The position numbers and the translations under genes were made by a program. The notes under the pieces are model-generated. The model did no database searches, was not told where the DNA came from, and saw nothing but the letters and a program-made list of their open reading frames with translations. Positions 18,171 to 25,916 of a stretch of DNA of 64,000 nt are shown here, one piece after another. Each line of letters starts with the position of its first letter. The first letter of the stretch is position 1. Source of the stretch: a virus; IMG/VR virus record IMGVR_UViG_3300025436_000002, positions 62,001-126,000 of that record, one strand, 5' to 3'.

Positions 18171-18436
18171 ACATAGATGTAAAAGAGTTCGAAGCATTGA
18201 AGAAGGAATTAGAATCCACATATAATGATATAACAAGTATGGAAGCCACAGCTAAGGTAGTAGCTTCTAATGTTAAAGAGAAACTTATGAAGCATGGAGT
18301 TAAGACTCCGCAGGAGTTAAAGAAGTTAAGGGATGATTTAAGTGAGCATGTGTCCGAGGAGTTTAGAAAAGCTAAGGAATATCTTAAAGAAGTTCAGCCT
18401 AAGATAGCAGAAGTTAAGAATGATTTGATTTCATAA
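18167..18436 (+). CDS. Coiled-coil protein between the split SbcC halves
   Basis: 89 aa, ATGA overlap with the previous gene. The whole length is charged heptad-like coil. It may supply part of the missing SbcC arm, or bridge the two halves; this is inferred from position. Confidence 0.55.
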   Translation: MNIDVKEFEALKKELESTYNDITSMEATAKVVASNVKEKLMKHGVKTPQELKKLRDDLSEHVSEEFRKAKEYLKEVQPKIAEVKNDLIS

Positions 18437-18451
18437 GGAGGTGTGTTGATA

Positions 18452-18997
18452 ATGGTAATTAAAGGATGTTCCTACTGTAATCATAACCATGTTATTGGGT
18501 ATGGCTATCAGTACTGTTGCTGTAGAACATGTGTGTGTTATAGCAACTTTGACAGTGATGGTTATAAGTTTAGTTATGTACGATCCGATAGTCAACTTAA
18601 AGATAATCATGAGCTTACAAAACCAAGAACATTTAACATATCATCAGAGCATGTTGAAGTAGTGAAACAGGAACTCTCTAAAAAAGAAGTCTTGGAAAAA
18701 AGACTTAATGACCTATCTGAGATGATAGAGAGCGTACGACTACCTGAGGGATTTTCAGGAGTCAATCCATACATTGAGTACTTTGAAAGTGAAATTAACT
18801 CCCTAAAAAATAAGATATTAGACTACTCTCAACCTAGTTTATATGGCGATGATTTCTACATAGATGATGAAGAAGAGATTAAGAGGAGCGAGATCCAAAA
18901 AGTAGATCCTAGTAGAATAGTAGCTACAAGTATAATATTAAAAGACATGGGATTTTGGGGGAGTGCTTTAGCACGTTTGAAAGGATTCTATCGATGA
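18452..18997 (+). CDS. Cysteine-rich plus coiled-coil protein in the split SbcC operon
   Basis: 181 aa. The ATG at 18452 lies 10 nt after AAGGAGG and is preferred over GTG or TTG codons just upstream. Residues 4-30 are cysteine-rich (CSYCNHNH ... YCCCRTCVC), suggesting one or two zinc sites; a coiled coil follows near residues 70-115. It could provide a partner hook for the N-terminal SbcC half. No family is recognised. Confidence 0.55.
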   Translation: MVIKGCSYCNHNHVIGYGYQYCCCRTCVCYSNFDSDGYKFSYVRSDSQLKDNHELTKPRTFNISSEHVEVVKQELSKKEVLEKRLNDLSEMIESVRLPEGFSGVNPYIEYFESEINSLKNKILDYSQPSLYGDDFYIDDEEEIKRSEIQKVDPSRIVATSIILKDMGFWGSALARLKGFYR

Positions 18998-19638
18998 ACA
19001 ACCAAGAAGTGATAGACACTTTATCATATACTATTAAGATGTATGAGGATTTCGAGAACTACTCTAAGAAGTTTCAATTTACTATTGAAACATTGGAGAC
19101 TACGATTAAAGTAGAGGAAGCTGAGTTAAAGATAGTGCAGGACTCAGCAGTGTACTATAAGAAATCCCAAGATATACTCTATGAAAAAAGTATAGGAGCT
19201 TTAAAAGAATTAATAAACTCTGCTCTAAGATTTGTATTTTATGATAAGAACTATGAGATAGACATAGACTTAGAAGACAAGCGGGGGACTAAGAATTTAT
19301 CTTTTAGCGTTATAGATTTAGATAATGGAGGCTTTAAGGTTAGTTTAAGGAATGGATGTGGCAACGGAGTTCGTTCCGTAGTCTCAGTAGTCCTCAACTT
19401 ATTTGTCCTTATAAACGCTGGGAGCACTAAACTAATACTCGATGAGAAGTATTCTAATTTAAGCGTCGATTACCTTCAAAACCTATTTACATTCATAGAC
19501 AAAATTTGTATTAGTAACCAGTTTAAGATTGTACTTATAACACATGATGAAAGGTTTTTAGAGTTCGCTAACAGATCGTATCGTGTGGTTGATGGGAAGG
19601 TTGAGTTAGTTATGGGAGAGGAGGTATCTATTGAATAA
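18994..19638 (+). CDS. SbcC/Rad50-like ATPase, C-terminal half
   Basis: 214 aa. The ATG at 18994 overlaps the previous stop as ATGA and follows AAAGGA. It begins as coiled coil, then shows a signature-like NGCGNGVRSVVSVVLNLF, Walker B LILDEKYSNLS and the terminal VLITHDERFLEFA switch. These are the C-terminal ATPase elements missing from the gene at 17061. Confidence 0.8.
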   Translation: MNNQEVIDTLSYTIKMYEDFENYSKKFQFTIETLETTIKVEEAELKIVQDSAVYYKKSQDILYEKSIGALKELINSALRFVFYDKNYEIDIDLEDKRGTKNLSFSVIDLDNGGFKVSLRNGCGNGVRSVVSVVLNLFVLINAGSTKLILDEKYSNLSVDYLQNLFTFIDKICISNQFKIVLITHDERFLEFANRSYRVVDGKVELVMGEEVSIE

Positions 19639-19870
19639 CGTAAGGGAAAAGATGATATTGATTAAGACAATACTAGTGTCATCTACGTATGAACCTTCTA
19701 TAAGCTACTTGATAGAAGTGGTAGATACTATACTATTTGATTTAGAGGATATAGACGGCATAAGACTTTTCTGCATTGACGTAAGCTCCCTGCTACTAGA
19801 TAACCATATTCCAAAAGAACTTAGAAGAGATTTAGGTTTAATATTAGAAATTCTAGGAGACATAGAATAA
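19631..19870 (+). CDS. Small helical protein of unknown function
   Basis: 79 aa, TTG start with GGAGAGGAGG upstream, overlapping the SbcC C-half by 8 bp. It is acidic and helical and is placed within the SbcCD operon. No motif recognised. Confidence 0.55.
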   Translation: MNNVREKMILIKTILVSSTYEPSISYLIEVVDTILFDLEDIDGIRLFCIDVSSLLLDNHIPKELRRDLGLILEILGDIE

Positions 19871-20071
19871 ATGGATGAGTTTGATAAAACAGTAGAGACT
19901 ATTAGGGAGGAGTTACGTTCCTCAAGCTCGATAACATTCTTCTGCAATGAATGCAAAATTAGATTTACTTTTGATTGGGATGAGGATCCTACAACTTCAT
20001 CAGGAGGTTGTATGGGCTGCGGGAGCTCTAATTGGGTAGTAAGAGATTGTTATGGAGACGTTGCATACTAG
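19871..20071 (+). CDS. Zinc-ribbon microprotein
   Basis: 66 aa, start directly after the previous stop. CNEC ... GCMGCGSSNW forms a four-cysteine zinc ribbon with an acidic linker. Function unknown; it is in the operon for DNA-end processing. Confidence 0.6.
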   Translation: MDEFDKTVETIREELRSSSSITFFCNECKIRFTFDWDEDPTTSSGGCMGCGSSNWVVRDCYGDVAY

Positions 20072-20082
20072 AAAGGAATACT

Positions 20083-20970
20083 ATGACTTTTGAATCGATA
20101 GTGGTAGTCGGAGATTTACATTTAAGAACAGACCCGCCCCGTTCCAGAATAGATAATTACTTTGACACCTGTATGCATAAGATAGATATGTTAATGGAAA
20201 GACATAAATATGTTATCATACTTGGCGACTTCTTTGATAAGTCGGGCATGCCTGTTGAAGGATTGAATGAGACGATAGATAGGTTATCAAGATACTCTGG
20301 GAGACTATATTCAATCCTAGGAAACCATGATGCACACTATAGAACATTAAATCTTAATAAGACATCGTTAGGACTACTCAACAAGATAGGGATAGTTCAA
20401 CTAAAACTAGATACTTTCTCAATAGAAGGTCTATCTTTCGATGTAGCTTCAGTAGTTCCTAAGCTGGAACTGCCCGAGAAGAAATCTGAAATACTATTAG
20501 GACACTTCTTCCTAGAGAATACTAGAACTCCTCAAGAGAGTTTGGATAGAAAGGAACTACTTGACTATAAATATGTTGTGCTAGGTCATGAACACTGTCC
20601 TCATGAACCCATCCAAGCAGGGGATACTACGATCTTTAGGAACGGGTCTCTCACTAGAAAAGATGCGGACGAAGATAACCTACAAAGAAACTCTATAGTT
20701 TACTTAGAGTTTAGTTACAATGGGGACGTTTCATTAAGAGACCTTAAAATAGCTGACCCCAATCTTGTATTTACTCCTGAGTCCTTTAGCAAGCCTAAGT
20801 CAAAAATAATATGTGATTTTAGTAACTTAGAATTATTAATGCAGAATATACAAGAAGGCAAGTCTAAGAGTAACATGTCTACTAGAGAAGTATTGATAAC
20901 CATGAAAGCCAGTGAATCATGCATTTGTTATTTAGCAAAAATCCATGAAGAACTTGGATTCTACTATTGA
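20083..20970 (+). CDS. SbcD/Mre11-like nuclease subunit
   Basis: 295 aa. ATG at 20083 after AAAGGAA; an upstream open frame lacks a site. The motifs are VGDLHLRTD (D-x-H), ILGDFFDKS (GD), ILGNHDAHY (GNHD), LLGHFF and VLGHEHCPH (GHxH), the complete two-metal site of SbcD. It would cleave DNA ends together with the split SbcC. All catalytic residues are present, in contrast to the gene at 6831. Confidence 0.88.
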   Translation: MTFESIVVVGDLHLRTDPPRSRIDNYFDTCMHKIDMLMERHKYVIILGDFFDKSGMPVEGLNETIDRLSRYSGRLYSILGNHDAHYRTLNLNKTSLGLLNKIGIVQLKLDTFSIEGLSFDVASVVPKLELPEKKSEILLGHFFLENTRTPQESLDRKELLDYKYVVLGHEHCPHEPIQAGDTTIFRNGSLTRKDADEDNLQRNSIVYLEFSYNGDVSLRDLKIADPNLVFTPESFSKPKSKIICDFSNLELLMQNIQEGKSKSNMSTREVLITMKASESCICYLAKIHEELGFYY

Positions 20971-20995
20971 CATATTAAATAGAATATGTTATACT
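20967..20995 (+). promoter_or_regulatory. Sigma-A-type promoter
   Basis: TTGACA (20967-20972) overlaps the sbcD-like stop. A 17-bp spacer leads to TATACT (20990-20995) with TGn. Confidence 0.8.
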
Positions 20996-21030
20996 TATCA
21001 GAAGATGTTAGTATTTAAAGGAGAACTCCT

Positions 21031-21321
21031 GTGGAAAAGAAGACTATAGACTTAAAAAATAAAGCTAAGAGGATTCTAAAAAGTATTAAGACTAAAGGAA
21101 TCTCATACTGCATCACTAAGGAAGTCAACCTCCTAAATGATTGTCATTACGAAGAACATATTTTCTATGTTAAAGCTAAAGATTATTTCCTAGTTCAGAG
21201 GATTGATTGGGAAAAGTTTCCGTTAGGTGGAGTCAAGGGAAGTAACCAGTTTAGTAAAGAAACCGAAGAAGACTTATTAGACTTAATAGAGATGAAGTTA
21301 GAAGATGAATTAGTTAAATAG
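21031..21321 (+). CDS. Protein of unknown function
   Basis: 96 aa, GTG start after AAAGGAG. It is lysine-rich with a predicted alpha/beta mix. First gene of a new unit; no family recognised. Confidence 0.6.
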   Translation: MEKKTIDLKNKAKRILKSIKTKGISYCITKEVNLLNDCHYEEHIFYVKAKDYFLVQRIDWEKFPLGGVKGSNQFSKETEEDLLDLIEMKLEDELVK

Positions 21322-21330
21322 GAGTCTTAC

Positions 21331-21702
21331 ATGTCAAACAAAGAGAGAAGGATGGATAAACTAAATCCTAAGAAGGTAGTAAAGAATAAGCCTAAAAATG
21401 AAGAGAAGGTTACAAACCACATAGTTAATTATGGAATTCAACAACATGAAGAATACGAGCTCTTCTTAGAGCTAGAGAAACGATATAAGAAAAAAGTAAC
21501 TAAGTTTGATTGGAATAGATTTAAGTTAGACGTTAAAACTTTCTTTCTAATGTGTCTCCCCTTAGGTTTATATATTTGGGTATTAAAGAATAAGACAACT
21601 ACAAGATTGACTAACTATGCGGGGATATTGGGTACAGCACCTGTGGCTTATCCAGTACATAATGGCGTAATTCTTGTTGACCTCAACAGAATGTCTGTGT
21701 AA
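21331..21702 (+). CDS. Protein with one hydrophobic segment, unknown function
   Basis: 123 aa, ATG after TAGGAG. The N-terminal 65 residues are highly charged. A hydrophobic stretch (FFLMCLPLGLYIWVL, near residues 70-85) could be a membrane segment or a buried helix. No motif identifies a function. Confidence 0.55.
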   Translation: MSNKERRMDKLNPKKVVKNKPKNEEKVTNHIVNYGIQQHEEYELFLELEKRYKKKVTKFDWNRFKLDVKTFFLMCLPLGLYIWVLKNKTTTRLTNYAGILGTAPVAYPVHNGVILVDLNRMSV

Positions 21703-21730
21703 TAGCCTAGTAGACTAAGGAGTCTAAGAT

Positions 21731-21976
21731 ATGAGATTAGAATTTGAAGAATTTTTTAACAAAGATATCCTAGTATTCTCCGATAAAGATAGATGTAGAT
21801 ATTGTCTGCATAGTGATAAGTGTCCATTAATCCACGCACTGGATAATTATTACATAGTTAGTACTGATGGAAAAGATATACCTACTCGAGACTTTTGTGA
21901 ACTGTACGAGCCTAATGACCTAGTAATGAAGTTGGAGAAGGATTTAACTAAAGGAAAGAAAACAAGAGAGAGATAG
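21731..21976 (+). CDS. Cysteine-rich (zinc-binding) small protein
   Basis: 81 aa, ATG after AAGGAG. CRYCLHSDKCPL plus a later FCELY suggests a zinc site. Its stop is immediately followed by the ATG of the CobO-like gene, so they are likely co-translated. Confidence 0.55.
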   Translation: MRLEFEEFFNKDILVFSDKDRCRYCLHSDKCPLIHALDNYYIVSTDGKDIPTRDFCELYEPNDLVMKLEKDLTKGKKTRER

Positions 21977-22654
21977 ATGTTAAAAAAAGTAGGACTAGTA
22001 CAAACATATACTGGAAGCGGAAAAGGAAAGTCTACATCAGCATTTGGTCTTACGTTTAGAGCAGTGGGGCATGGATGGAACATACTTGTAATCCAGTTCA
22101 TGAAAGGTGAGGACTCAGATGATAAGATGTATGGAGAACTACAAGCGTGTACCCAGTTCAAAAGAAATATAACTGTGTTACAATCTCATGAGGGGATTCC
22201 GTATAAGATTGTATTAGAAAATAATAAGTCTGGAGAAGACAGACTCCTACTTGAAAAAACTTGGGATGCTATGGAAATGGAACTAGCTAACGGTAAGGAA
22301 GTCAATGTATTTACAGGAGAGACTGAACCTTACAACATGTTAGTACTCGATGAGATATTAGGATCTTTGAACTTAGGATTGATAAGACAGAGGGTATTCT
22401 TTGACTTCATAAAGAGGATTCGTACAGAGAGACCAGACCTTGAGATAGTGATGACAGGACGTATCTGGAGTGATACTCTTTACGATAAAGTAAAAGACAT
22501 ATCCGATTTAATGTCAGATTTGAGATGTGTTAAACACTACTTTGAAAAGACATGTCCTAAGTGTAAGAGAAGCTTCGAGTTCAGGTCAAACTTCTGTCCT
22601 AACTGCGGGGGAACACTCTCCACAATTTCCTCGAGAAAGGGTGTGGAAAATTGA
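21977..22654 (+). CDS. CobO/BtuR-like P-loop protein with C-terminal zinc ribbon
   Basis: 225 aa. The core matches corrinoid adenosyltransferases: VGLVQTYTGSGKGKSTSAFG (P-loop), FRAVGHGWNILVIQFMKG, and MLVLDEILGSLNLGLI. That family transfers adenosine from ATP to cobalamin. An extra C-terminal zinc ribbon (CPKCKRSFEF ... CPNCGG) is not part of the usual enzyme. It may be a real adenosyltransferase or a P-loop ATPase recruited to another job; the ribbon hints at nucleic acid or protein binding. Confidence 0.8.
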   Translation: MLKKVGLVQTYTGSGKGKSTSAFGLTFRAVGHGWNILVIQFMKGEDSDDKMYGELQACTQFKRNITVLQSHEGIPYKIVLENNKSGEDRLLLEKTWDAMEMELANGKEVNVFTGETEPYNMLVLDEILGSLNLGLIRQRVFFDFIKRIRTERPDLEIVMTGRIWSDTLYDKVKDISDLMSDLRCVKHYFEKTCPKCKRSFEFRSNFCPNCGGTLSTISSRKGVEN

Positions 22655-22743
22655 CTAATCTTTTATATTTTAAGTAGCGAGATTTTGAGAACATACAATT
22701 ATTATTTGAGTAGTGGGATAGAACTAGTGGGAGGATATTCAAT

Positions 22744-23349
22744 ATGACAGTAGTAGTGGCATACGTAGATGAATCTAACAAGAAGATAATCATGGGTGCA
22801 GATACTTGCATAGTTTACGGTTCTATGGAATTTGAAAAAGTCTCGGATAAAATAAAAGTATTCAAGGTTACAACTTCTTCATCAGAAGGTAAGAAGAAAA
22901 GAAAACTCAAAGCCGTTAAAGAGGTTGCAGAAAAAGTAACAACTGAAGAGATGGTTTTAGGTTTCGCAGGAACGTGGGCAGTTATCCAACAGATTATGTA
23001 TAACTTAGAAGTACCTGAGTATGTAGGTCAAGATTTAGTAGGATACATGGTTAGGGATGTAGCCCCTGCTATTAAAGACTTAGCAGACTTAGGAGAGACT
23101 GAACCTCTAAGTGTTATGGTAGGGTTTAAAGGTAGACTTTTTGAAATAGATGAACAGTTTAGTGTAACTGAGAACTTTAAAAATTACTCTGCAATAGGTA
23201 GTGGAGCTAATCATGCTAAAGCATCTCTCTACGCTCAAAGAGATTCTAGCCTATCCCCAACTGAAAAAGTAACAGAGGCTCTCGAATGTGCAGCCAACTT
23301 TATAATAAATGTTAAAGCTCCTTTCACATACCATACGATATATTCATAA
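22744..23349 (+). CDS. HslV/proteasome-like Ntn-hydrolase, copy 1
   Basis: 201 aa, begins Met-Thr, so removal of Met exposes a catalytic Thr1 as in HslV. GADTCIVYG supplies the acidic residue equivalent to Asp17 and SDKIKVF the Lys33 equivalent. LGFAGTWAV, VMVGFKGRLFEID and AIGSGANHAKASL follow the HslV order. A charged KKKRK insertion is extra. No HslU-type unfoldase is visible. A self-compartmentalised threonine peptidase is the natural reading. A paralogue is at 39798. Confidence 0.85.
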   Translation: MTVVVAYVDESNKKIIMGADTCIVYGSMEFEKVSDKIKVFKVTTSSSEGKKKRKLKAVKEVAEKVTTEEMVLGFAGTWAVIQQIMYNLEVPEYVGQDLVGYMVRDVAPAIKDLADLGETEPLSVMVGFKGRLFEIDEQFSVTENFKNYSAIGSGANHAKASLYAQRDSSLSPTEKVTEALECAANFIINVKAPFTYHTIYS

Positions 23350-23396
23350 TACTCTCAGCCACTACAAATATAATTAAACTAGGAGGTATAAGTACC

Positions 23397-23700
23397 ATGT
23401 ACCAAAATTTAGGCGGAACCCTTAATTCAGTTTTTAGTTTAGGTAGAGATACCAACTCTGCTTCTTTTCGTGTTAAGGATGGTGTGCTTGAATGGAGTGA
23501 TTACACTACTGACGGCTACCTTCCCATGTCGAATATAGATGATACAACTACTGATTTGATAACTACATGGTCTAGTACTAAGGTAGAGAGTAGCTACGGT
23601 TATATTTAATATCCAGCAGAAGTTGAGTGCTAATAAGTTATCTATCGCAAGTGCAACTACTTTAGAAGAATTAGCTTTAATAGATATTGAGTTTAATTAA
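23397..23700 (+). pseudogene. Broken tail-fibre-like gene
   Basis: Its 70 codons (NLGGTLNSVFSLGRDTNS) resemble the N-terminus of the next gene, then a stop occurs at 23607-23609. In another frame the sequence continues as FNIQQKLSANKLSIA, which matches the C-terminal FNIKLSAAQSKAI of the neighbouring lectin-like protein, and ends at 23700. So the middle was deleted and the frame lost. AGGAGG precedes the start. Confidence 0.6.
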
Positions 23701-23719
23701 AAAATACTAAGGGGATGAT

Positions 23720-24709
23720 GTGTTCAATAATAATAGTGGTACTACTAAGAATGAATTTAGTATAGGTACAGAGGTTAATAAAATATCTTTTAGGACTAAC
23801 AATGGGATCCCTGAATATAAAGGGTACAGTGATGTGGATTATATTTCATTTTCGAGTAAGTTACCGTTAGCAGGCGGTACCATGACAGGTGCTTTAACTA
23901 ACAATAATGTTAATAATATGTTCTCAAGATCAAAACAATTAGATGTACTAAATCAAATATCTACAGCTGTAGGAGGGTCATCTTATATTAAAAGAGCATT
24001 ATTTTTTGATGAAACTGGAGCAACTACAACTTTAAAAGATAGATCAGCTAATTTAGCTAATGCTACTTTATCTGCAAATGCCTCAACATTAAGTCCAAGT
24101 ATTTCAGGTGATTGTAGGTTCTTAAACATGGGAGCAACAAATACATTTGATTTTGCAGATGCTAATGATCTAAGTTTTGGTAATGGTACAACAGATAGTC
24201 CATTTAGTATAGTATCATTAATTAATCCAAATTCTGTAAGTGGTAATTTAGCAATACTTTGTAAAGAGGATGCTACTTCAGGTAGTATCCAAAGAGGGTA
24301 TCAATTTTATTTTTCAGGTGGAAGTCTTGCACTTCTATTAACATCTCAAAACATTACTGCTAACTATCTCATGAGATACCATAATGCTACTTTATCAGCA
24401 GATATTGGTACGAATCATGTATATAGTGCATTATATGGTGGTACTTCTGTTATTACAGATATGGAAATACATAGAGATGGTGTAAGAATTGATGATAGTT
24501 CTGCTACGTCTGGAACGTATGTAGCAATGTCAAATACAACTTCTAAATTAGGAAATTATGTATTAAATAGCTCAGGTGTAAAAGTAAGTCAAGGGAACTA
24601 TAAAGGCGGGGCGATATTTTTATTTAATATTAAACTATCAGCAGCACAATCAAAAGCAATCTCAAATATTTTATTATGTTATACAGGTCAGGATAACGCA
24701 TTTTTATAA
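23720..24709 (+). CDS. Tail-fibre-like protein with LamG/concanavalin-like domain
   Basis: 329 aa, GTG start after AAGGGGATGAT. Residues 1-50 share a motif with the broken gene upstream. SSKLPLAGGTMTGAL is the repeat commonly seen in phage tail fibres. Residues about 95-325 form a jelly-roll lectin-like domain (FDETGATTTLKDRSAN, YQFYFSGGS, MEIHRDGVRIDDS). It probably binds a host surface glycan. Codon use and composition are simpler than in neighbours, typical of recently exchanged fibre tips. Confidence 0.7.
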   Translation: MFNNNSGTTKNEFSIGTEVNKISFRTNNGIPEYKGYSDVDYISFSSKLPLAGGTMTGALTNNNVNNMFSRSKQLDVLNQISTAVGGSSYIKRALFFDETGATTTLKDRSANLANATLSANASTLSPSISGDCRFLNMGATNTFDFADANDLSFGNGTTDSPFSIVSLINPNSVSGNLAILCKEDATSGSIQRGYQFYFSGGSLALLLTSQNITANYLMRYHNATLSADIGTNHVYSALYGGTSVITDMEIHRDGVRIDDSSATSGTYVAMSNTTSKLGNYVLNSSGVKVSQGNYKGGAIFLFNIKLSAAQSKAISNILLCYTGQDNAFL

Positions 24710-24719
24710 GGAGAAAAAT

Positions 24720-24989
24720 ATGTCTTTAAAATTAGATTATACAACCCAATCAGGAATATCCCTAACACAAGCATACCTAAAAATAAATAGTATAAGATGG
24801 GAAGATAATACAGAACTTGAAGTTAGATTTGATTTCGGCATATTCATGGACAAAGAACATATGACACCCGTTGAGTCAAATTCTTATAGTTTTATTTATG
24901 ATTTAGTATCTACTGACAATGTTTTAACTCAATGTTATAGCTATCTAAAGACATTAGAAAGATTTACAAACATATCAGATTGTATTTAG
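24720..24989 (+). CDS. Small tail-associated protein of unknown function
   Basis: 89 aa, AAGGAG upstream, last gene of the fibre cluster. A beta-rich pattern (LKINSIRWEDNTELEVRF, FDFGIFMDKEHM) occurs in small phage tail proteins near fibre genes; exact role unknown. Confidence 0.5.
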   Translation: MSLKLDYTTQSGISLTQAYLKINSIRWEDNTELEVRFDFGIFMDKEHMTPVESNSYSFIYDLVSTDNVLTQCYSYLKTLERFTNISDCI

Positions 24990-25014
24990 TTTTGTAAAGA
25001 TAAGACTTCAACAC

Positions 25015-25043
25015 TTGACTTATTAATTAGAGTATGCTATAAT
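25015..25043 (+). promoter_or_regulatory. Promoter of the tRNA cluster
   Basis: TTGACT (25015-25020), 17-bp spacer, TATAAT (25038-25043) with TGn. One of the best consensus matches in the window, 38 bp before the first tRNA-like gene. Confidence 0.85.
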
Positions 25044-25080
25044 AGAAATATACACGTAGCAATGTGTATCCTTTCTCTAT

Positions 25081-25153
25081 TCACTGGTAGCTCAACAAGA
25101 AGAGTAACCCTCAATGGTGAGGGAAGATGTGAGTTCAAATCTTGCCCAGTGTC
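25081..25153 (+). tRNA. tRNA-like gene, anticodon unassignable
   Basis: Acceptor TCACTGG pairs with CCAGTGT except for a first T-T mismatch. The D stem is GCTC/GAGT but its loop lacks the GG pair. T arm GTGAG-TTCAAAT-CTTGC is good. The anticodon stem CCCTC/GAGGG encloses only six bases, AATGGT, so no standard anticodon can be read. Confidence 0.55.
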
Positions 25154-25158
25154 TTCTT

Positions 25159-25231
25159 GCCCCTTTAGCTCAGTTGGTAGAGCAACCGCCTTGTAAGCGG
25201 TATGTCGTCAGTTCGAATCTGACAGGGGGCT
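25159..25231 (+). tRNA. tRNA-Thr (TGT)
   Basis: Complete cloverleaf: acceptor GCCCCTT/AGGGGGC, D arm GCTC-AGTTGGTA-GAGC, anticodon loop CTTGTAA, T arm GTCAG-TTCGAAT-CTGAC. CCA is not encoded. Confidence 0.93.
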
Positions 25232-25249
25232 TTTTAAAACAAGCAGTTA

Positions 25250-25263
25250 GTTTATATTATAAG
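25250..25263 (+). promoter_or_regulatory. GTTTATATTATAAG motif (candidate late promoter)
   Basis: One of five near-identical copies. The others precede the genes at 43418, 52015, 53835 and the fibre remnant at 61434. Here it lies between tRNA genes. Confidence 0.4.
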
Positions 25264-25277
25264 AACGGAGGAGAGGT

Positions 25278-25350
25278 ATATAGATAGTTTAACAGGATAG
25301 AATGTTCTCCATTAGCGGGAACGGTGTGGATTCGACTTCCACTCTATATA
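25278..25350 (+). tRNA. tRNA-like gene with non-canonical anticodon loop
   Basis: Acceptor ATATAGA/TCTATAT and T arm GTGGA-TTCGACT-TCCAC are perfect. The anticodon stem TTCTC/GGGAA encloses CATTAGC, so position 33 is A instead of the universal U. Counting by position gives anticodon TTA, which would match the UAA stop codon. Function doubtful. Confidence 0.55.
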
Positions 25351-25367
25351 TCTTTCTTCTAATACAA

Positions 25368-25438
25368 TGCGAGATAGAGTAACGGTAACTTATGAGGTTC
25401 ATACCCTTATGCTGGCAGTTCGATTCTGCCTCTCGCAA
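25368..25438 (+). tRNA. tRNA-Met (CAT)
   Basis: Acceptor TGCGAGA/TCTCGCA, anticodon loop TTCATAC, T arm GGCAG-TTCGATT-CTGCC. CAT could also be an Ile tRNA if C34 is lysidine-modified; the sequence alone cannot tell. Confidence 0.9.
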
Positions 25439-25465
25439 ATACTAACATAAAATGGGGACATTATT

Positions 25466-25536
25466 GTGGCTATGGTGTAATGGTAGCACCTCAGTTTGTG
25501 GTACTGATAGTACGAGTTCAAATCTCGTTAGCCACC
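25466..25536 (+). tRNA. tRNA-His (GTG)
   Basis: Acceptor GTGGCTA/TAGCCAC, anticodon stem TCAGT/ACTGA with loop TTGTGGT, T arm ACGAG-TTCAAAT-CTCGT. CCA follows the discriminator C. The base before position 1 is T, not the G-1 normally encoded for bacterial tRNA-His. Confidence 0.88.
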
Positions 25537-25551
25537 CCATTTAACTAACCT

Positions 25552-25623
25552 AGGGAAGTAGCCAAGTGGTTAAGGCGGAGGACTGCAAATTCTCCATCGT
25601 GAGTTCGAGTCTCACCTTCCCTT
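25552..25623 (+). tRNA. tRNA-Cys (GCA)
   Basis: Acceptor AGGGAAG/CTTCCCT, D arm GCC-AAGTGGTTAA-GGC, anticodon loop CTGCAAA, T arm GTGAG-TTCGAGT-CTCAC. All standard. Confidence 0.92.
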
Positions 25624-25633
25624 AATACTTTAT

Positions 25634-25704
25634 GCGTCAGAAGTGTTACGGGAGCACAAGAGCCTCCAAAGCTTTTGGACAGAGTTCAATTCTCTGCTGG
25701 CGTG
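25634..25704 (+). tRNA. tRNA-Trp (CCA)
   Basis: Acceptor GCGTCAG/CTGGCGT with a G-T first pair, anticodon loop CTCCAAA, T arm CAGAG-TTCAATT-CTCTG, discriminator G. Confidence 0.9.
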
Positions 25705-25714
25705 GTTATTACAT

Positions 25715-25795
25715 ATGTGATTGATGGAATGGTAGACATGCTAGTTTTAGATGCTAGTGGGGAAACCCGTAAGAGTTCAAGTCTCTTATCACATA
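25715..25795 (+). tRNA. tRNA-Leu (TAG)
   Basis: Type II tRNA with a long variable arm (GGG-GAAA-CCC). Acceptor ATGTGAT/ATCACAT, anticodon stem CTAGT/GCTAG with loop TTTAGAT, T arm AAGAG-TTCAAGT-CTCTT. Confidence 0.9.
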
Positions 25796-25805
25796 TTATT
25801 TTCAT

Positions 25806-25877
25806 AGAGGTGTAGCCAAGCGGTAAGGCAACAGGTTTTGAACCTGTGTAACGGAGGTTCGATCCCTCCCACCTCTA
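25806..25877 (+). tRNA. tRNA-Gln (TTG)
   Basis: Acceptor AGAGGTG/CACCTCT, anticodon loop TTTTGAA on stem ACAGG/CCTGT, T arm GGAGG-TTCGATC-CCTCC. All standard. Confidence 0.92.
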
Positions 25878-25916
25878 ATTTTTACCAGTATGTATATAAC
25901 TCAATGTACGTACTTC

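Noticed and set aside
22655-22743. Promoter between the CobO-like and HslV-like genes
   Set aside because: TTGACT occurs at the stop, but no -10 box lies at 16-18 bp; left unannotated.
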